A stretch of DNA of 64,000 bases, from the NCBI GenBank assembly GCA_014904985.1, contig MU128990.1:173053-237052 (forward strand), given 5' to 3'. Below the pieces are notes generated by a model that saw only the letters and a list, made by a program, of their open reading frames with translations, had not been told where the DNA came from and made no database searches. Each line of letters begins with the position of its first letter. The first letter of the stretch is position 1. Shown here piece after piece: positions 33,885 to 45,256 of the stretch. Source of the DNA: Hydnum rufescens UP504 (lineage: Eukaryota; Basidiomycota; Agaricomycetes; Cantharellales; Hydnaceae). A program made the position numbers and the translations under genes.

Positions 33885-36800
33885 CTAATTACCCCCTAAT
33901 CCTTGCTGATTTTTGAGAGAGTGTGAGACCTGTGGAACATGTCCAGTTGCTCTACGGCGATAAATACTCATGGCCTCCTCATTTGCCTTGAGGGCCTCTT
34001 CATGGCGACCCAATTCCGAGAGACAACGCGAGAGGTTGGTAAGAGAGCGAGCAAAATCTGGGCGAAATACTTGTGGTCGATCTGCGGCTAACAGGCGATA
34101 AAGAGTCACAGCCTCCTCATTTGCCTTGAGGGCCTTTTCATGGTGACCCAATTCCGAAAGACAACGCGAGAGGTTGGTAAGAGAGTGAGCAAGATCTGGG
34201 TGGAATACTTGTGGTTGATCTGCCACTAGCAGACGATAAATGGTCACGGCCTCCTCATTTGCCTTGAGGGCCTCTTCATGATGACTCAATTCCCAAAGAC
34301 AATGTAAGAGGTTGGTAAGAGAGCGAGCAAGATTTGGGTGGAATACTTGCGGTCGATCTGTGGCTAACAGGCGATAAATGGTCACAGCCTCCTCATTTGC
34401 CTTGAGGGCCTCTTCATGGCGATCCAATTCCGAAAGACAATGCGAGAGGCTGTTAAGAGAGCGAGCGAAATCTGGGCGGAATACTTGTAATCGATCTGCA
34501 GGTAGGAGGCGGTAAATGATCACAGCCTCCTCATCTGCCTTGAGGGCCTCTTCACGGCGACCCAATCCCAAAAGACAATGTGAGAAGTTGGTAAGAGAGC
34601 GAGAAAGATCTGGGCGGAATACTTCGGGTCGATCTGCAGCTAGCAGGCGATAAATGGCTACAGCCTCCTTATTTGCCTTGAGGGCCTCTTGGTAGCGACC
34701 AAATCCCAAAAGACAACGCGAGAGGTTGGTAAGAGAGCGAGCAAAATCTGGGTGGAATACTTGTGGTCGATCTGCAACTAGCAAATGATAAATTTTCATG
34801 GCCTCCTCAATTGCCTTAAGTGCTTCTTGATAGCGGCCAAATCCAAAGAATAGACAAATGGAGAGGTTGTTAAGAGAAAGAGCAAGATCTGGACGGAATA
34901 ATTCCGGTCGATCTGTGGCTAGCACGCGATAAATGCTTAAGGCCACCTCACTTGACTTGAGAGCTTCTTCGTGCCGACCAAATTCCGAAAGACAACGTGA
35001 GAGGTTGGTAAGACAGCGAGCAAGATCTGGGCGGAATACTTGTGGTTGATCTGAAATGAGCAGACGATAAATGCTCATAGCCTCCTCTGTTCTCCCAAGC
35101 GCTTCTTGATAGCGGCCAAATTCTAAGAGACGTAGGGAGAGATTGTTAAGAGAGAGAGCAAGATCTGGGCGGAATAATTCCAGTCGATCTGCAGCTAGCA
35201 GGCGATAAATGCCTAAGGCCTCCTCACTTGACTTGAGGGCCTCTTCATGCCGGCCAAATTTCGAAAGACAGCGTGAGAGGTTGGTAAGAGAACGTGCAAG
35301 ATCTGGGCGGAATACTTGTGGTCGATCTGCAACAAGCAGATGATAGATGCTCATGGCCTCCTCGATTGCCCCCAGTGCTTCCTGGTGACGGCCAAATTCC
35401 AAAAGACAAAGGGAGAGGTTGTTAAGAGAACGAGCAAGATCTGGGCGGAATAATCCCGGTCGATCTGCGACCAGCGGGCGATAAATGCTTATGGCTTCCT
35501 CACTTGACATAAGAGCCTCTTCATGCCGACCAAATTCCGAAAGATGAATGGAGAAGTTGTGAAGAGACTGAGCAAGATATGGGAGGAATGCACCCGGGTG
35601 ATCTGTGGCTTCTAGGCGGTAAATCCCCACAGCCTCCTCACTCGCCTCAAGCATTTCTTGATGGCGGCCCAATTTCCCAAGATGAGTGGAGAAGGTGATA
35701 AGGGAGTGAGCGAGATGTGGGCGGAATACTTGGGGTCGATCTGCAACTAGTGGGCGAAAAATGCCCACCGCCTCCTCACATGGCTTGAGTGCCTCCTCAT
35801 TGCGACCAAGGTACCAAAGACAGGCAGAGAGACTGGTGAGTGAGGAAGCAAGATCCGCCATCTCTCCTCGAAGTCTGTACAGGACCACTACTGTAGTCTG
35901 GACCTCAAGGGCTTCATCCCAAAGCCCCAAGTCCCTCAAGTTCAACACCAATTCATACATCTTTTTGGATAGCATAGCTGAATCAAGTTCAACATGCGGG
36001 GCTTCATGCAGTTCATTCAGCAGCTGCAATGTTGCCGAAACCGTTTCGCGAAGTTGCCGCCCCGGGTTCCCAGTCTGTGGCCAGCGAGTCCCCCATCTCA
36101 CAAATGGTATTTTCATATCCGTGACGGCCGAAATATCCGGCAAGATAGTGCCGACCTCCGTCGTAAGCTCGGATATCTGCGAGGTGAGGTATGCGACATG
36201 ACGATCATGCCCAGTTTGTAGAGTGGTCATGCCCGGGGATCTATTTAGTCCTCATCAGTGCCCAATCCTACCTTGAAGTAAGCACGATACGTACCTTGAG
36301 CCAGGTGATTGAGGAGTCGCTCGTAACCCTATCCCCTCGAAGCGTCTCTGTACAGCTGCACCAATCTGTTCAAACACTGCCTGACCTGCTGGACGCTCAA
36401 AAAAATCACGAAGTCCTGCAATAATTGAAGCCTGATGGGGGGTTATCATCCGACTAAACAGCTGTGGACACAGATGGATCACTGACGGGAGTCCTTTCAG
36501 AGGGTGCCAACGGTCTTGCTGAGACTGATGGGTCTGGAAACGTAATCGTCTCTACTCTGTCCAAAGGGTAGAATACTGTGATTGAGGTAATGATCTTGAT
36601 GATAACATTAGCTCGTTGGCATGAAGTGAGAACGCGTGTCTTGAATATACACTCACTTGGAATGTGTGCAAGCAATCTGTCAGATTATCTCCGTGCATCG
36701 ATATCTCAGTCATAATTTTATCCCGTTGGATAGAGCCCTTCGGAAGATGTAAACGGGACCATCGTGTCGCGTCAGCATAGATGGCCATCAAGTTGCTGTA

Positions 36801-37300
36801 GTCATAGCCGAAAGAGACATTATGGTACAGGGAATGTACAGGAATTTGGAAGACATACCTTTTCAAAGTGAATAGACTTGAAGCCATCGGCGTATCATCG
36901 GGGGTGTTCCTCCCCTTCAGCCCGTCCACGAAGGAGTGAAGGAACTTTAGGACTCGAAGTAAGAGATAAGTGCATTCATCTTTTTCATCCCGCATGGTTT
37001 TAACCGCATCCCTTATCCCCGACACAACATCCAAAACTTGGGTGAGCGGTGTTATAAGCGTGAGAGGGACAGCAGGAATATTCTCCAAGATGGAGGTCAC
37101 GGCGAGAGCAACATCCCATCCTGGATCAGCGGTCTCGTTGAGGTAATCTGGGAATAGTGGCAGAGGCGTGCCTACGAGTTCAGTAAGAGGACGTTGAACG
37201 ATGGAAGTGGATGATTCGTCAGAGGAGGAATCATGAAATAGGAATGATGGCGATTGGACGCTACGTCTTCTCGGTGACAAGGGTCCTCTGAAGGGCATGA
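33885..37300 (-). CDS. MLKL_NTD-like helical domain plus 15-repeat TPR protein
   Basis: The protein is probably a fungal signalling or cell-death-related adaptor, built of an N-terminal helical bundle and a long TPR superhelix for protein binding. The N-terminal exon (from about 37300) reads through ILENIPAVPLTLITPLTQVL, DAVKTMRDEKDECTYLLLRV and TEISMHGDNLTDCLHTFQ. That pattern matches the MLKL_NTD-like/HeLo-type bundle found on many basidiomycete NLR-like proteins. Introns are placed at 36796-36858 (GTATGT...CTACAG), at about 36471-36656 (GTGAGT...CCACAG, less sure), and between LRATPQSPGSR and SPGMTTLQ near 36242-36295 (GTACGT...AAATAG). The last exon (to 33885) has 15 TPR units of 44 residues with R-H/Y-x-EAL cores. 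There is no nucleotide-binding domain. The start codon is uncertain; the same frame is open up to 37553 without an ATG. Confidence 0.75.
33930..35800 (-). repeat. 132-bp coding tandem repeat (TPR units)
   Basis: Units of 132 bp, each encoding one 44-residue TPR, follow one another with high DNA similarity (for example the recurring GCCTCCTCATTTGCCTTGAG). Alternating RHQEAL...IEEA and RHEEALKSSEEA types in the middle point to duplication of pairs. The 3' units are the most alike. Confidence 0.85.
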
Positions 37301-37507
37301 GATATTGTAGGTTGGAGAGAGAGGAACGAGGCGAGGTTTGCGAGGCGATGCCAGGTGGTGCGAAGTCATGCTCACCGTGGAGATCGTCATCCCCGAATAC
37401 CCTGGGCCTGGTCCCAGCGAAATCACTAGACGTGGGCAGTAAAGACAACTCCAAGTTTCGCACGGTTGCCTCATCTTCACGTGTTTCTGGTGCCAAGCCG
37501 ACCGTGT

Positions 37508-38546
37508 TCAACCCGGAGGTTCCGCCGTCATCAGGCTGTAGCCCCAAGTCCACAGCTGCTCCATCCCCCCGACTACGTCGAGACCATGCAATGTGGTCGT
37601 CTTCTTGACGCCGAGAATGGATTTGATGCCCTCCACTACATGACCCACATCGGCAGCTCCCCTAGCTTCTTCGAGGAACTGCTCCAGCTGTGTGATACAG
37701 CCTGTGAGTATTTCAAGTGCGTGCTCCATTGCACTTGCGTCATCCAAGGGTCCCTTGAGCAGTAGCTCGGAGGTCTGGCGAAGTATCCTTTAGGGAAAGG
37801 AATATTAAAGACCCCATGGCATTAAAAAGGTACGGTACCTACGTGGATAAAACGGGCAAACCAGCGGTCAGGATGGACACATTACGATAATCTCGCTCAA
37901 TCGGATGAAGTGGAAAAAGCGCTCCATCTGGAGGTACCCGGAACAACAGGAGTCGGCAGGTGGCAAATGCGTGGTTCGCGATTGACGTTAGTGAGGGTCC
38001 AAACTTCCCCAAGTCCCGCGCCTGACTTGCGATGCGCATCGCAAGGTTGAACGAGTTGGTAAGTGTCTTTGGAGGATTCGCGTGTCTCTCCAATGCCTCC
38101 TGAACAACTACGGGTTCGACAGTGAAGACAAGAGGCACACTAAACCCTGTCCGTGAGTAGATACGGGAGACTAGAACTGGAAACATCTTACAGGTGTGAT
38201 AAATCGAGGGGAGGAACATTGCGGGTGCGATTGGCGGGATGGGCGATCCACCGCCTTATCGCCTTGGCTGCTCGCTTTGAGCTCGAGCTCTTGATAAGGC
38301 ATACATTGTGAGCGTGGAATATCGACTCAACGATGTGGGTCTTACCATGGGAAAATCCTCACCGACTCCTACACACTTCATGTTGAATGTTCGACAGACC
38401 GAGCAGACATCGCTTGTCGGCCCAGACTCCAAAGGGCAGGGGGTGCATTGAAGACGGCAAGGCCAGCAGCCCTGGTCATGCGGAACATCGCTTGCCCGAG
38501 ATGGAGCATGGGTCGTCGTAAGGAAGCGCCGAAATCCTTGGAACAT
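37508..38546 (-). CDS. Zn2Cys6-motif protein, probable fungal transcription factor
   Basis: An ATG at 38546 opens a frame with GCWPCRLQCTPC, then SDVCSVCRTFNMKCVG. This gives C-x2-C-x6-C-x10-C-x2-C-x6-C, the Gal4-type zinc cluster that binds DNA. A donor follows (CCCATG|GTAAGACC, 38345). The next open piece (from about 38260) reads PIPPIAPAMFLPSIYHTCK, then SVPLVFTVEPVVVQEALERH. An intron (about 37786-37842, GTAGGT...CTAAAG) joins it in frame to ILRQTSELLLKGPLDD. The frame ends at 37508 after TAEPPG. I could not settle the first splice junction. The protein is short for this family (usually 500-800 residues), so it may be partial. Its 3' end lies close to, and may read into, the 5' end of the TPR gene. 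Confidence 0.55.
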
Positions 38547-38949
38547 GTGGTTGGGAAGGAAGTGTGGTTTGCCAGTTCAAAACAAACGGGCATGGAAAGA
38601 AAGGGCTTCCGTCTACTCTGCGACCACCAAATATTGCAAACTTGGTTCCAGTGGAATGAGATAACAGCAAGGTGGGAGGTGTATGACAAATTATATTTCT
38701 CGATTTCAGATACCTGTCCTCTAGCCGAGAGCGCCTGATTACATAATATTACGAGATCCTGCTTCTTTTGTCCAAACATAGATGGCGGTCTCTCATGTTT
38801 TGAGTCCCATCCCCTGACATTCACTCGTAATATGCTCATTTTAGAATGGCGCCATTTGCCGAAACACTTCTGGGAATACAAGCGCTGTGGCTGCTTGTTA
38901 CTAACTGAATGATCTTTCTCCTTTTGTCAATGGATTCCCTGTCAACTGG

Positions 38950-40209
38950 TACACTCACTGGCGAAGTTCTATGATCCATTTGGGCAGAGAAGTCCCAGAA
39001 CGGAACGTACATCATCGCCCTCGAGCTTCCGCCATCATCCTCGACGTAGTATCCCAGGTATGGGGCGCACTACCAACTCTCAAGAGTGCCTCGGAACCTT
39101 GGCGAACTTGCGGCCATTCCTGCGAATGCCGGTACACACTCCGCAGATTGGGTCCTTGGGACATCCATCAACTTTTTGATCCAGGAAGAGCAATCCGTTT
39201 TGGAGGCCGAAAAACGACGATGCGAAGAGGCAATTGCTGCGGCCGATGCTGCACATGAAGAAACTGGCCAGCACCTTCGCCAGTAAGTACAAGACACGCC
39301 TTTCTAGGATCCATTATTCGAACAAGGTTTACTTAAAGAGCGCCCCAGGTGGCTAAGCCAATTAAATGACGCTCTCCAGTATAGCGTAGTGAATGATCCA
39401 GTTCCTGAGACATTGGACTATCTTCGGGCAGTCCGCAATGGCCCAGCTCCTCCTGTGGTAAGTGGTATACGCGTTGTATTGGGGATGCGGTAGGTGAAGC
39501 AGAGCACCTAGGCACGTTCGTCCCCTCAGATTCGCCCAATGCGTACACCAATCTTGGAGATCTTCTTCATAATTTAGATGAAGTTCGAGAGACGGTAACG
39601 TTCCGTAAGTCTACGTCAAATATCACTTCCCTCAAATCTCACTTGTTCTCCGCCAAGGGCTCTTTGAGGATCGCTTCACGACAGAATGTATCTCGGATGG
39701 CCTCCGCAAGATACTTCGACTTGATGCTAAAATCAGTCCTCGGTTTTACATTAAATCCATCAACGCCCATAGGTACACAAATAACGGGACCAGGTGGGAG
39801 CTTGTCAAGACCACCCAGCCCTTGAACCGCCACCAAAGAGAGCTGCATGTTGTACTTAGGGCGGACCCCTACACCCTGGTGCTCTTAGGCCATGAGTGGA
39901 GGTGGAAAGCAGACAGAACACGAGTCATCGGTGAGGAGAACACTATCACCAGCAATATTTCTGTAGCATTGCTAACTTTTTTTTGAACACCCCCCCTGCA
40001 TACTTCTGGTGGTAGACTGCAACATAGCCCGACACTCCTTACAAGGCATTAGACTCAGGCGATTTGACCAGAATATGGAGGTGGACGAACACGGCTGGCC
40101 AGCAGAAGCCGATTACTACCATTGCAATGTGTACGGACATATAAAATCGCTACATCAAACGAGGTTGATGCTGCGAGATATGGGAGGCCGGATTCGGAGT
40201 GTATTATGA
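38950..40209 (+). CDS. Unknown multi-exon gene
   Basis: Several coherent open pieces are bounded by good splice sites. They are a helical segment with EEQSVLEAEKRRCEEAIAAA ending at CGCCA|GTAAGT (39281), then LNDALQYSVVNDPVPETLDY near 39365-39420. SPNAYTNLGDLLHNLDEVRE lies near 39535-39595, followed by a donor CGTAAG. A long piece near 39657-39930 contains LRKILRLDAKISPRFYIKS and RWELVKTTQPLN. After an intron comes a terminal exon with MEVDEHGWPAEADYY, stopping at 40209. I do not recognise a family. The regular splice signals and lack of stops inside the pieces support a real or recently lost gene. The start is not determined. Confidence 0.45.
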
Positions 40210-40270
40210 TATGATAACGATGGATCATGTAATGCTATTCCCGAGGCTGCACCTTCCCAATGCAACATAC

Positions 40271-40986
40271 TGTACGCGCACAAAATCTAGCAAAGTATCA
40301 CGTCACTCGCGAAAAAGTTGCTGAACCCCTAGCAAAGCTGTCACACTTGGGGGTGCTTTGCTACGTGCCCTAGGATGTCACACGGCTGAAGAATTGATAG
40401 AGTCCCTAATTATTCAGTTCTGGCCACAGAAACCAATTTTCTATGCTACCAGGGGTTTCTTTTGAGCGAAAAAAGGACAATGAAAAAGGAAGCGGACAAA
40501 AGATCAAATGAGGGATTAAACGAACGAATGAGCATGGGGAAACCGTGATACGGCAGTTTTTCAAGAAGAAATGGGGAAAAGAGTGGCATTTCTCACAATT
40601 CAACTATAAGCGTGTATCTAGAGACCCGTAAGATGCAGCGAAGCTTTTCAAACTCGACAGAAGTTTGTTCCCTATACTCATGTTTGGAGATATGCTTGAC
40701 AAATGCATCCATAGGCCCAACAAAATCATTGATGGCATGGTATGAGGGATGAGACTGGAACTAAGAGAGTGATCCCAAGGAAAAGAAAAAAAAAGAGCTT
40801 TTCCACCGTCGGAATCTATCCCTTTTCCGGATATGTCAGGCGGAACGGCTGCTAGATATGTCACACTACCATTGGCAGTGGCTGTCACTTTGCTAGTGTC
40901 ACACGTCCTTACACCCCCCTTTGCAATTGAGATTAACACAAATGTCATCACAAAAAAATATCTTTGCTAGACTTCGTGCGTGTACA
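40271..40986. mobile_element. Short inverted-repeat DNA transposon remnant
   Basis: The ends TGTACGCGCACAAAATCTAG (40271) and, reverse-complemented, TGTACACGCACGAAGTCTAG (40986) form an imperfect terminal inverted repeat of about 28 bp. Subterminal TTTGCTA/TAGCAAA motifs recur near 40287, 40330, 40358, 40892 and 40964. No transposase is visible in 716 bp. I could not fix a target duplication. Confidence 0.6.
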
Positions 40987-41780
40987 ATAGCATCCATGTT
41001 GATGCAATAATTGCAACAATCTGGCCTTGGAAACCATGAGATTCTCCCTAGATGCTTTGAGGTATGGAGCAACCCCCACGACTGGCTCAAGTAAATCTAG
41101 TCCAGTCGCCCGGCGAGCCGACTCTGAAGTCCATCTTTCACCTGCTAACCCGGTGCACTGGTAGTCCTTTCTCTCCTCTTGGCTGTTTCTCGAAGAAAGG
41201 GTGCGAAGGTCTCACTCACCGTTTTTATCCAGTTTCAAGCAGATTCCGGTCCACGGCAGCGCCGCAAGGTCCCGTTGGCCTCTGGACTCAATTTCGGCAT
41301 GCTTTGGGGTGCGCGTTCTGGCTTTGCCGCTTTGGCGTTAACTGAAAACTCGGCCAAATGGATCCGCACGCCATTTCCAAAGACGGATCCTTCCAGTTTC
41401 AGACTTCCTCTCATTACGACACTCGATCCCACCGTGTATCCGAAAATATCCCACGATCGTTCTGCACCATTGTACTCCCATCGAACCTCGAATGGTCGTA
41501 TTTGTAAGAATACAACCAGAACCGGAGAAGCTCCCAAGAGTCCATTCGGTGCAGTTAGACCATCTTGTCCATCTGAACATCGAGTCACAAGATCTGGTTG
41601 AGTCCATGAACTGGTGTAACCCATAATCACATGACTAAGACCGATGATAGGGCTCAAACCAAGTGAGTTTCTGATCGTTAACACGGACATTCCAACTGAT
41701 CCAACGTTGAAAAGCAGCTTGGGCTCTCGGACAAGATGGACGCAAACTAGATTTCCGGCTGCATTGCTAGTACGCAGACG
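40987..41780. other. Unassigned stretch upstream of VPS13-like relic
   Basis: Overlapping open frames occur on both strands (41179-41601 plus, 41235-41690 minus). I recognise neither. It may be further-decayed sequence of the VPS13-like gene that follows. Confidence 0.3.
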
Positions 41781-41783
41781 GCC

Positions 41784-44410
41784 ATGAACTTACATTATAT
41801 GTTAATCTCATTTGAGGCTGTTTGTGGCAAAGACCCAGAATCTTGTGGAGCCATGAGAGTCCGGATCTACAGCCCCCTTGTCCTCCTCAACCACACTGGG
41901 CGTCCTTTTTCCTTGCGTTCGGGACTTCCAAAGTGGTCGCCAATCAAACTGGAAACGCGATCGATTTGTCAAGCCGGTTCCATTCAGTACGAGGCCCGAA
42001 TTATTAGAGACGAACCTCAATTGATTCCTTTGGGTCCTGCAGTGTCCTCACATAACCGGACCTGTAACAATGAATTTCTTTCTGATTAGGGGGACTCGCA
42101 ATGGTCTCAGGTATGGTGTACTGGCGCTTCTCTCGCGTGCCTCCCTCCCGTGTTTCCTGATCGTCGTTGTCCCTTGAGGCGTCAAGCACCGAGGCGGAGA
42201 TCATCCTGGAAACTCCATCTCCCTCTCAAGAGCCATACGTCGGAACATCTTGAGAACTTGGCCATGGGAAATGTGAACTTTCCACAGTGGTTACGCTGGC
42301 GCCAAGGCTCATTCTCAGAAATATCCTGGGGAAATGTCACTGTTTCCGAGAACATGGGGTGCCTTTACCTCCGAAATCAACGTATCCTGGCATCAGTACA
42401 TGATGGTACAGGGGAGAGCCCTGACGCGAACGACTTACATGGAATCCCTATTTATGCGAATTTGTCGAAATATTACCATCGGTTCAGTCGAGAAGGAAGG
42501 ACCAGTTCAGTTCCTGTCATCTAACCCGTACAGCGATGTTCATGCTGAGAAGTTTTCTGACACGTTATTCTAGTTCATGGTGTATCGTTCATAAAACATT
42601 CTTCCGTCCTATTGCAATCCATGGCGACTAGTGTCGACGAGGACTTCCTATTCGCACTTTTCGACTTCTCCAAGGTCAAAGGAAGTTCATGGGAGACACC
42701 AGAGTGCGTGATCCTATACAATAATGTTGCCTCCTGAGTCCACTGGACGCCTTTTTAGTGTGTTGATTCCTCATCCGGATGGCATTCCCCATCCGACGAT
42801 GGCGCAAACGGGCAGGATCTGTGTTTTGAAGTGTCGGAGTTATACCTGTCCGGCTATCACTCTCCTTCGTGCGGACGGAACAAGTGAACGCTGAAGAAAA
42901 GTGGGGGATTTCGCGAGACGGACGAACCGTCCTAACCAACGTTGGTCAGCTAGTTCTGGAAACCCCTTTGGCACTCGTGCTCAGCTCTCTCACTATCACT
43001 CTGGGTAATACCAATGAGGCGCAATTGCAACTCGACGCCGTCGGGATCAAAGATGCGTGGATGAGTGCACCAAGTCTCCTCGACAGGGTTATTTCCTGTT
43101 GTAGACAGGAAGTCCTGAGTAACTGTCCCGTAAGCAATCCGGTGAGTTTCATGCCAAAGATTATACTTGCTTCAACTGATCGGGCTGACGACGTGTCTTA
43201 CGAGCCCAGGGGCGCCGTGATAATGGAAACAATCAATTGGGACTCGAGATTATGAAGGTAATTGAAACTGGATCACCCATTCTGTAGGTTCTTCTGATGT
43301 TCCTGGTCTTGGCGAAGAAAGGCCTCGCCTCTACTACGCTTGGCTCATCAGTTGCAGCGACGTCTTGTACAACGCCAGAATGGGTCTAAGCACGCAATGT
43401 AAGATAGATTGTGCTATAGTGCCCAGGCGATCCGAGGTGCCACCCAGTTATGATGTTATTGTTGGAGCTGAGGCGGTAATCACCATTTGAAACTATCCAG
43501 TTTGCTCCAAGCATCCAAAGAAGAATTGGGGGCGTCCTAGTAAGAAGTCCAGCAGATTTGATAGTCTTTCAATGACCGTGAGGCATTTCAGAAGATCTCC
43601 GTCAGAGAGTGGGGGTGCGTTCGGCTTCTTCAAACGGGTTGGAAAAGGTCGAGTCGGGTGAGTCGGGTGAGTGTTTTCACTGCTTTGCACGGTGAAGTGC
43701 AGCTCGATTGATCTTGCGGCGGGGGAATTTGGAAGGGTTGTACCAAAATCCATAGTGAGTATCAGGCGGTTGGCTCTGAAAGATACCTATTGAGATTCAT
43801 TCTAGGTCTTCGATGTTGCATCCAGCGTCTCGGAAGGTATCCGCAACGCAACCATCGTGTTCGATAAGCCGTAACGAGTATGAGTGCGAATTTCAGGGCA
43901 CATACTATGTGACGGGATCTTGACGGCGGTTGGTGGAAGAATGAGCAGAAACAGCATTGGTGACACCCATTATTGCGGCTCTACTCAGCAGAGGATGCTC
44001 TGGGGCAAATGTGACTGAAGAACTTTGATAGAGGTCGCTTCCGCAATGACGTATATGTCGCACATCTGGGTCAGTTGTGGTTATCCTGTACAGCTGTCCA
44101 ATAAGTGTTAATTTGGGTAATTATAGAGCTTCGTGGGCGTGATCCCAGGGTGATGCTTGCAACATCGCGCATACTTTCGTTCTGGTGATCTGGCTTTTCC
44201 TCTGCATTGTGATGGCGAACTAGTGACGTGAACACGGGTTCAAGACTTCGCCTTGAATGGGATGGGTCTTTCAATCGATTGCAAGACGTGACGATCGAAG
44301 ACACTGGGATACGCTTCAGCGACAATACAGGGTGGGAATACGATAGATTCCTTCCTGTTCCAAAGAAGAGCAGGATGTGGTTATACAAAGAGACCGGGAA
44401 TTGTATGTAG
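41784..44410 (+). pseudogene. VPS13-like lipid-transfer protein gene, broken C-terminal part
   Basis: VPS13 proteins are long bridge-like lipid carriers at membrane contacts. Blocks in the family order are visible on the plus strand. VRIYSPLVLLNHTG (near 41855) resembles the start of the SHR-BD/adaptor-binding region, and VDEDFLFALFDFSK lies near 42635. LGNTNEAQLQLDAVGI with a following WMSAPSLLDRV is near 43000-43085, and VSYEPRGAVIME near 43192. Then come VASSVSEGIRNATIVFD near 43815-43865, directly followed by an in-frame TAA, and TIEDTGIRFS near 44285, matching the C-terminal PH-like end. Stops, frame changes and missing linkers between blocks make it a pseudogene, and the N-terminal two thirds are absent. 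Assignment is by remembered family motifs. Confidence 0.7.
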
Positions 44411-45256
44411 ACTGGTAATTCAGTACAGATGCAGTGTAGGATTGAAAGATAAGATGAAGAGCCTTGGGATTCTTAACGTAATTTACAGGATCGGAACGAT
44501 CACGGCGTGATGTAATAATGATTCTGTTGCTGCGTAGAAATTACCTTGCTTGCAAGGTCACTTCGTCCCTGCGGGAGGTAGTGGGTGGACTCCGGACTGC
44601 CTATCTGTATTTTACGAGCTACTTATATTCTACATGGAAGTACAGTATTGCCTTCACAAGCATACAGCCCATTTTACTAGAGAAAAAAACAAGGCATTGT
44701 TGTCCGTTAGAGGAAACAGAATTAGTTGTAAAACGGGTATAGCAATGATGGCGGGGGAATGACAAGGCGGGGATGAGAGAGAGAGAGAGAATCTTAGTTC
44801 GTATACTTGTATACCGCGTAGGCGGGGTTCCCGAGCGCTGCCTACTGAGGCGCCACATAGGGTTTTACAGTGGGTAAATATGTAGTCCGGGTGATACATC
44901 AATGGCAGGTTGATGTGGGGGTCGATGATGTGGGCATGATAGTGAGGCGATGGTGTCGACATGACGGGACATTTTATCTCGGAAATTAAGCGAAAACGGG
45001 CATTGAGCAAAAACGGACATTGAGGCCACACGGGCATTGAGGCCACACGGGCATTGAGCAAAAACGGGCATTGAGGGAAAACGGACAATGAGGCCAAACG
45101 GGCATTGAGGCCAAACGGACACTAAGCGAAAACGGTAAGGCCGTAAGGGGATAACGGTAAGACAAGAAATAAAAGGATGGGTTTGAGGAGGACCAGCCAT
45201 CGCAAAGCCATTGGGGACAAAGGCTCAGCTCGAGGCACCTAAGTCTTTTGGATGGG
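44411..45256. other. Spacer with left edge of segmental duplication
   Basis: From about 44640 (TACAGCCCATTTTACTAGAG) the sequence parallels that from about 58870 (TACAGCCCAATTTCTAGAG). No gene is seen. The minisatellite at 44985-45140 lies inside it. Confidence 0.6.
44985..45140. repeat. Minisatellite of about 18-bp units
   Basis: About nine imperfect units of the type AAAACGGGCATTGAG, with CC or GC linkers, lie just 3' of the minus-strand kinase. The homologous place near 59215 has only one or two units (AAGCAAAAACGG), so the array expanded after the block duplication. Confidence 0.85.

Noticed and set aside
35761..36201. Plus-strand ORF opposite the TPR gene
   Set aside because: Shadow of the repeat-bearing minus-strand coding sequence.
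41235..41690. Minus-strand ORF of 151 codons as a gene
   Set aside because: It overlaps a similar plus-strand ORF, has no recognised motif, and lies beside a plus-strand VPS13-like relic.
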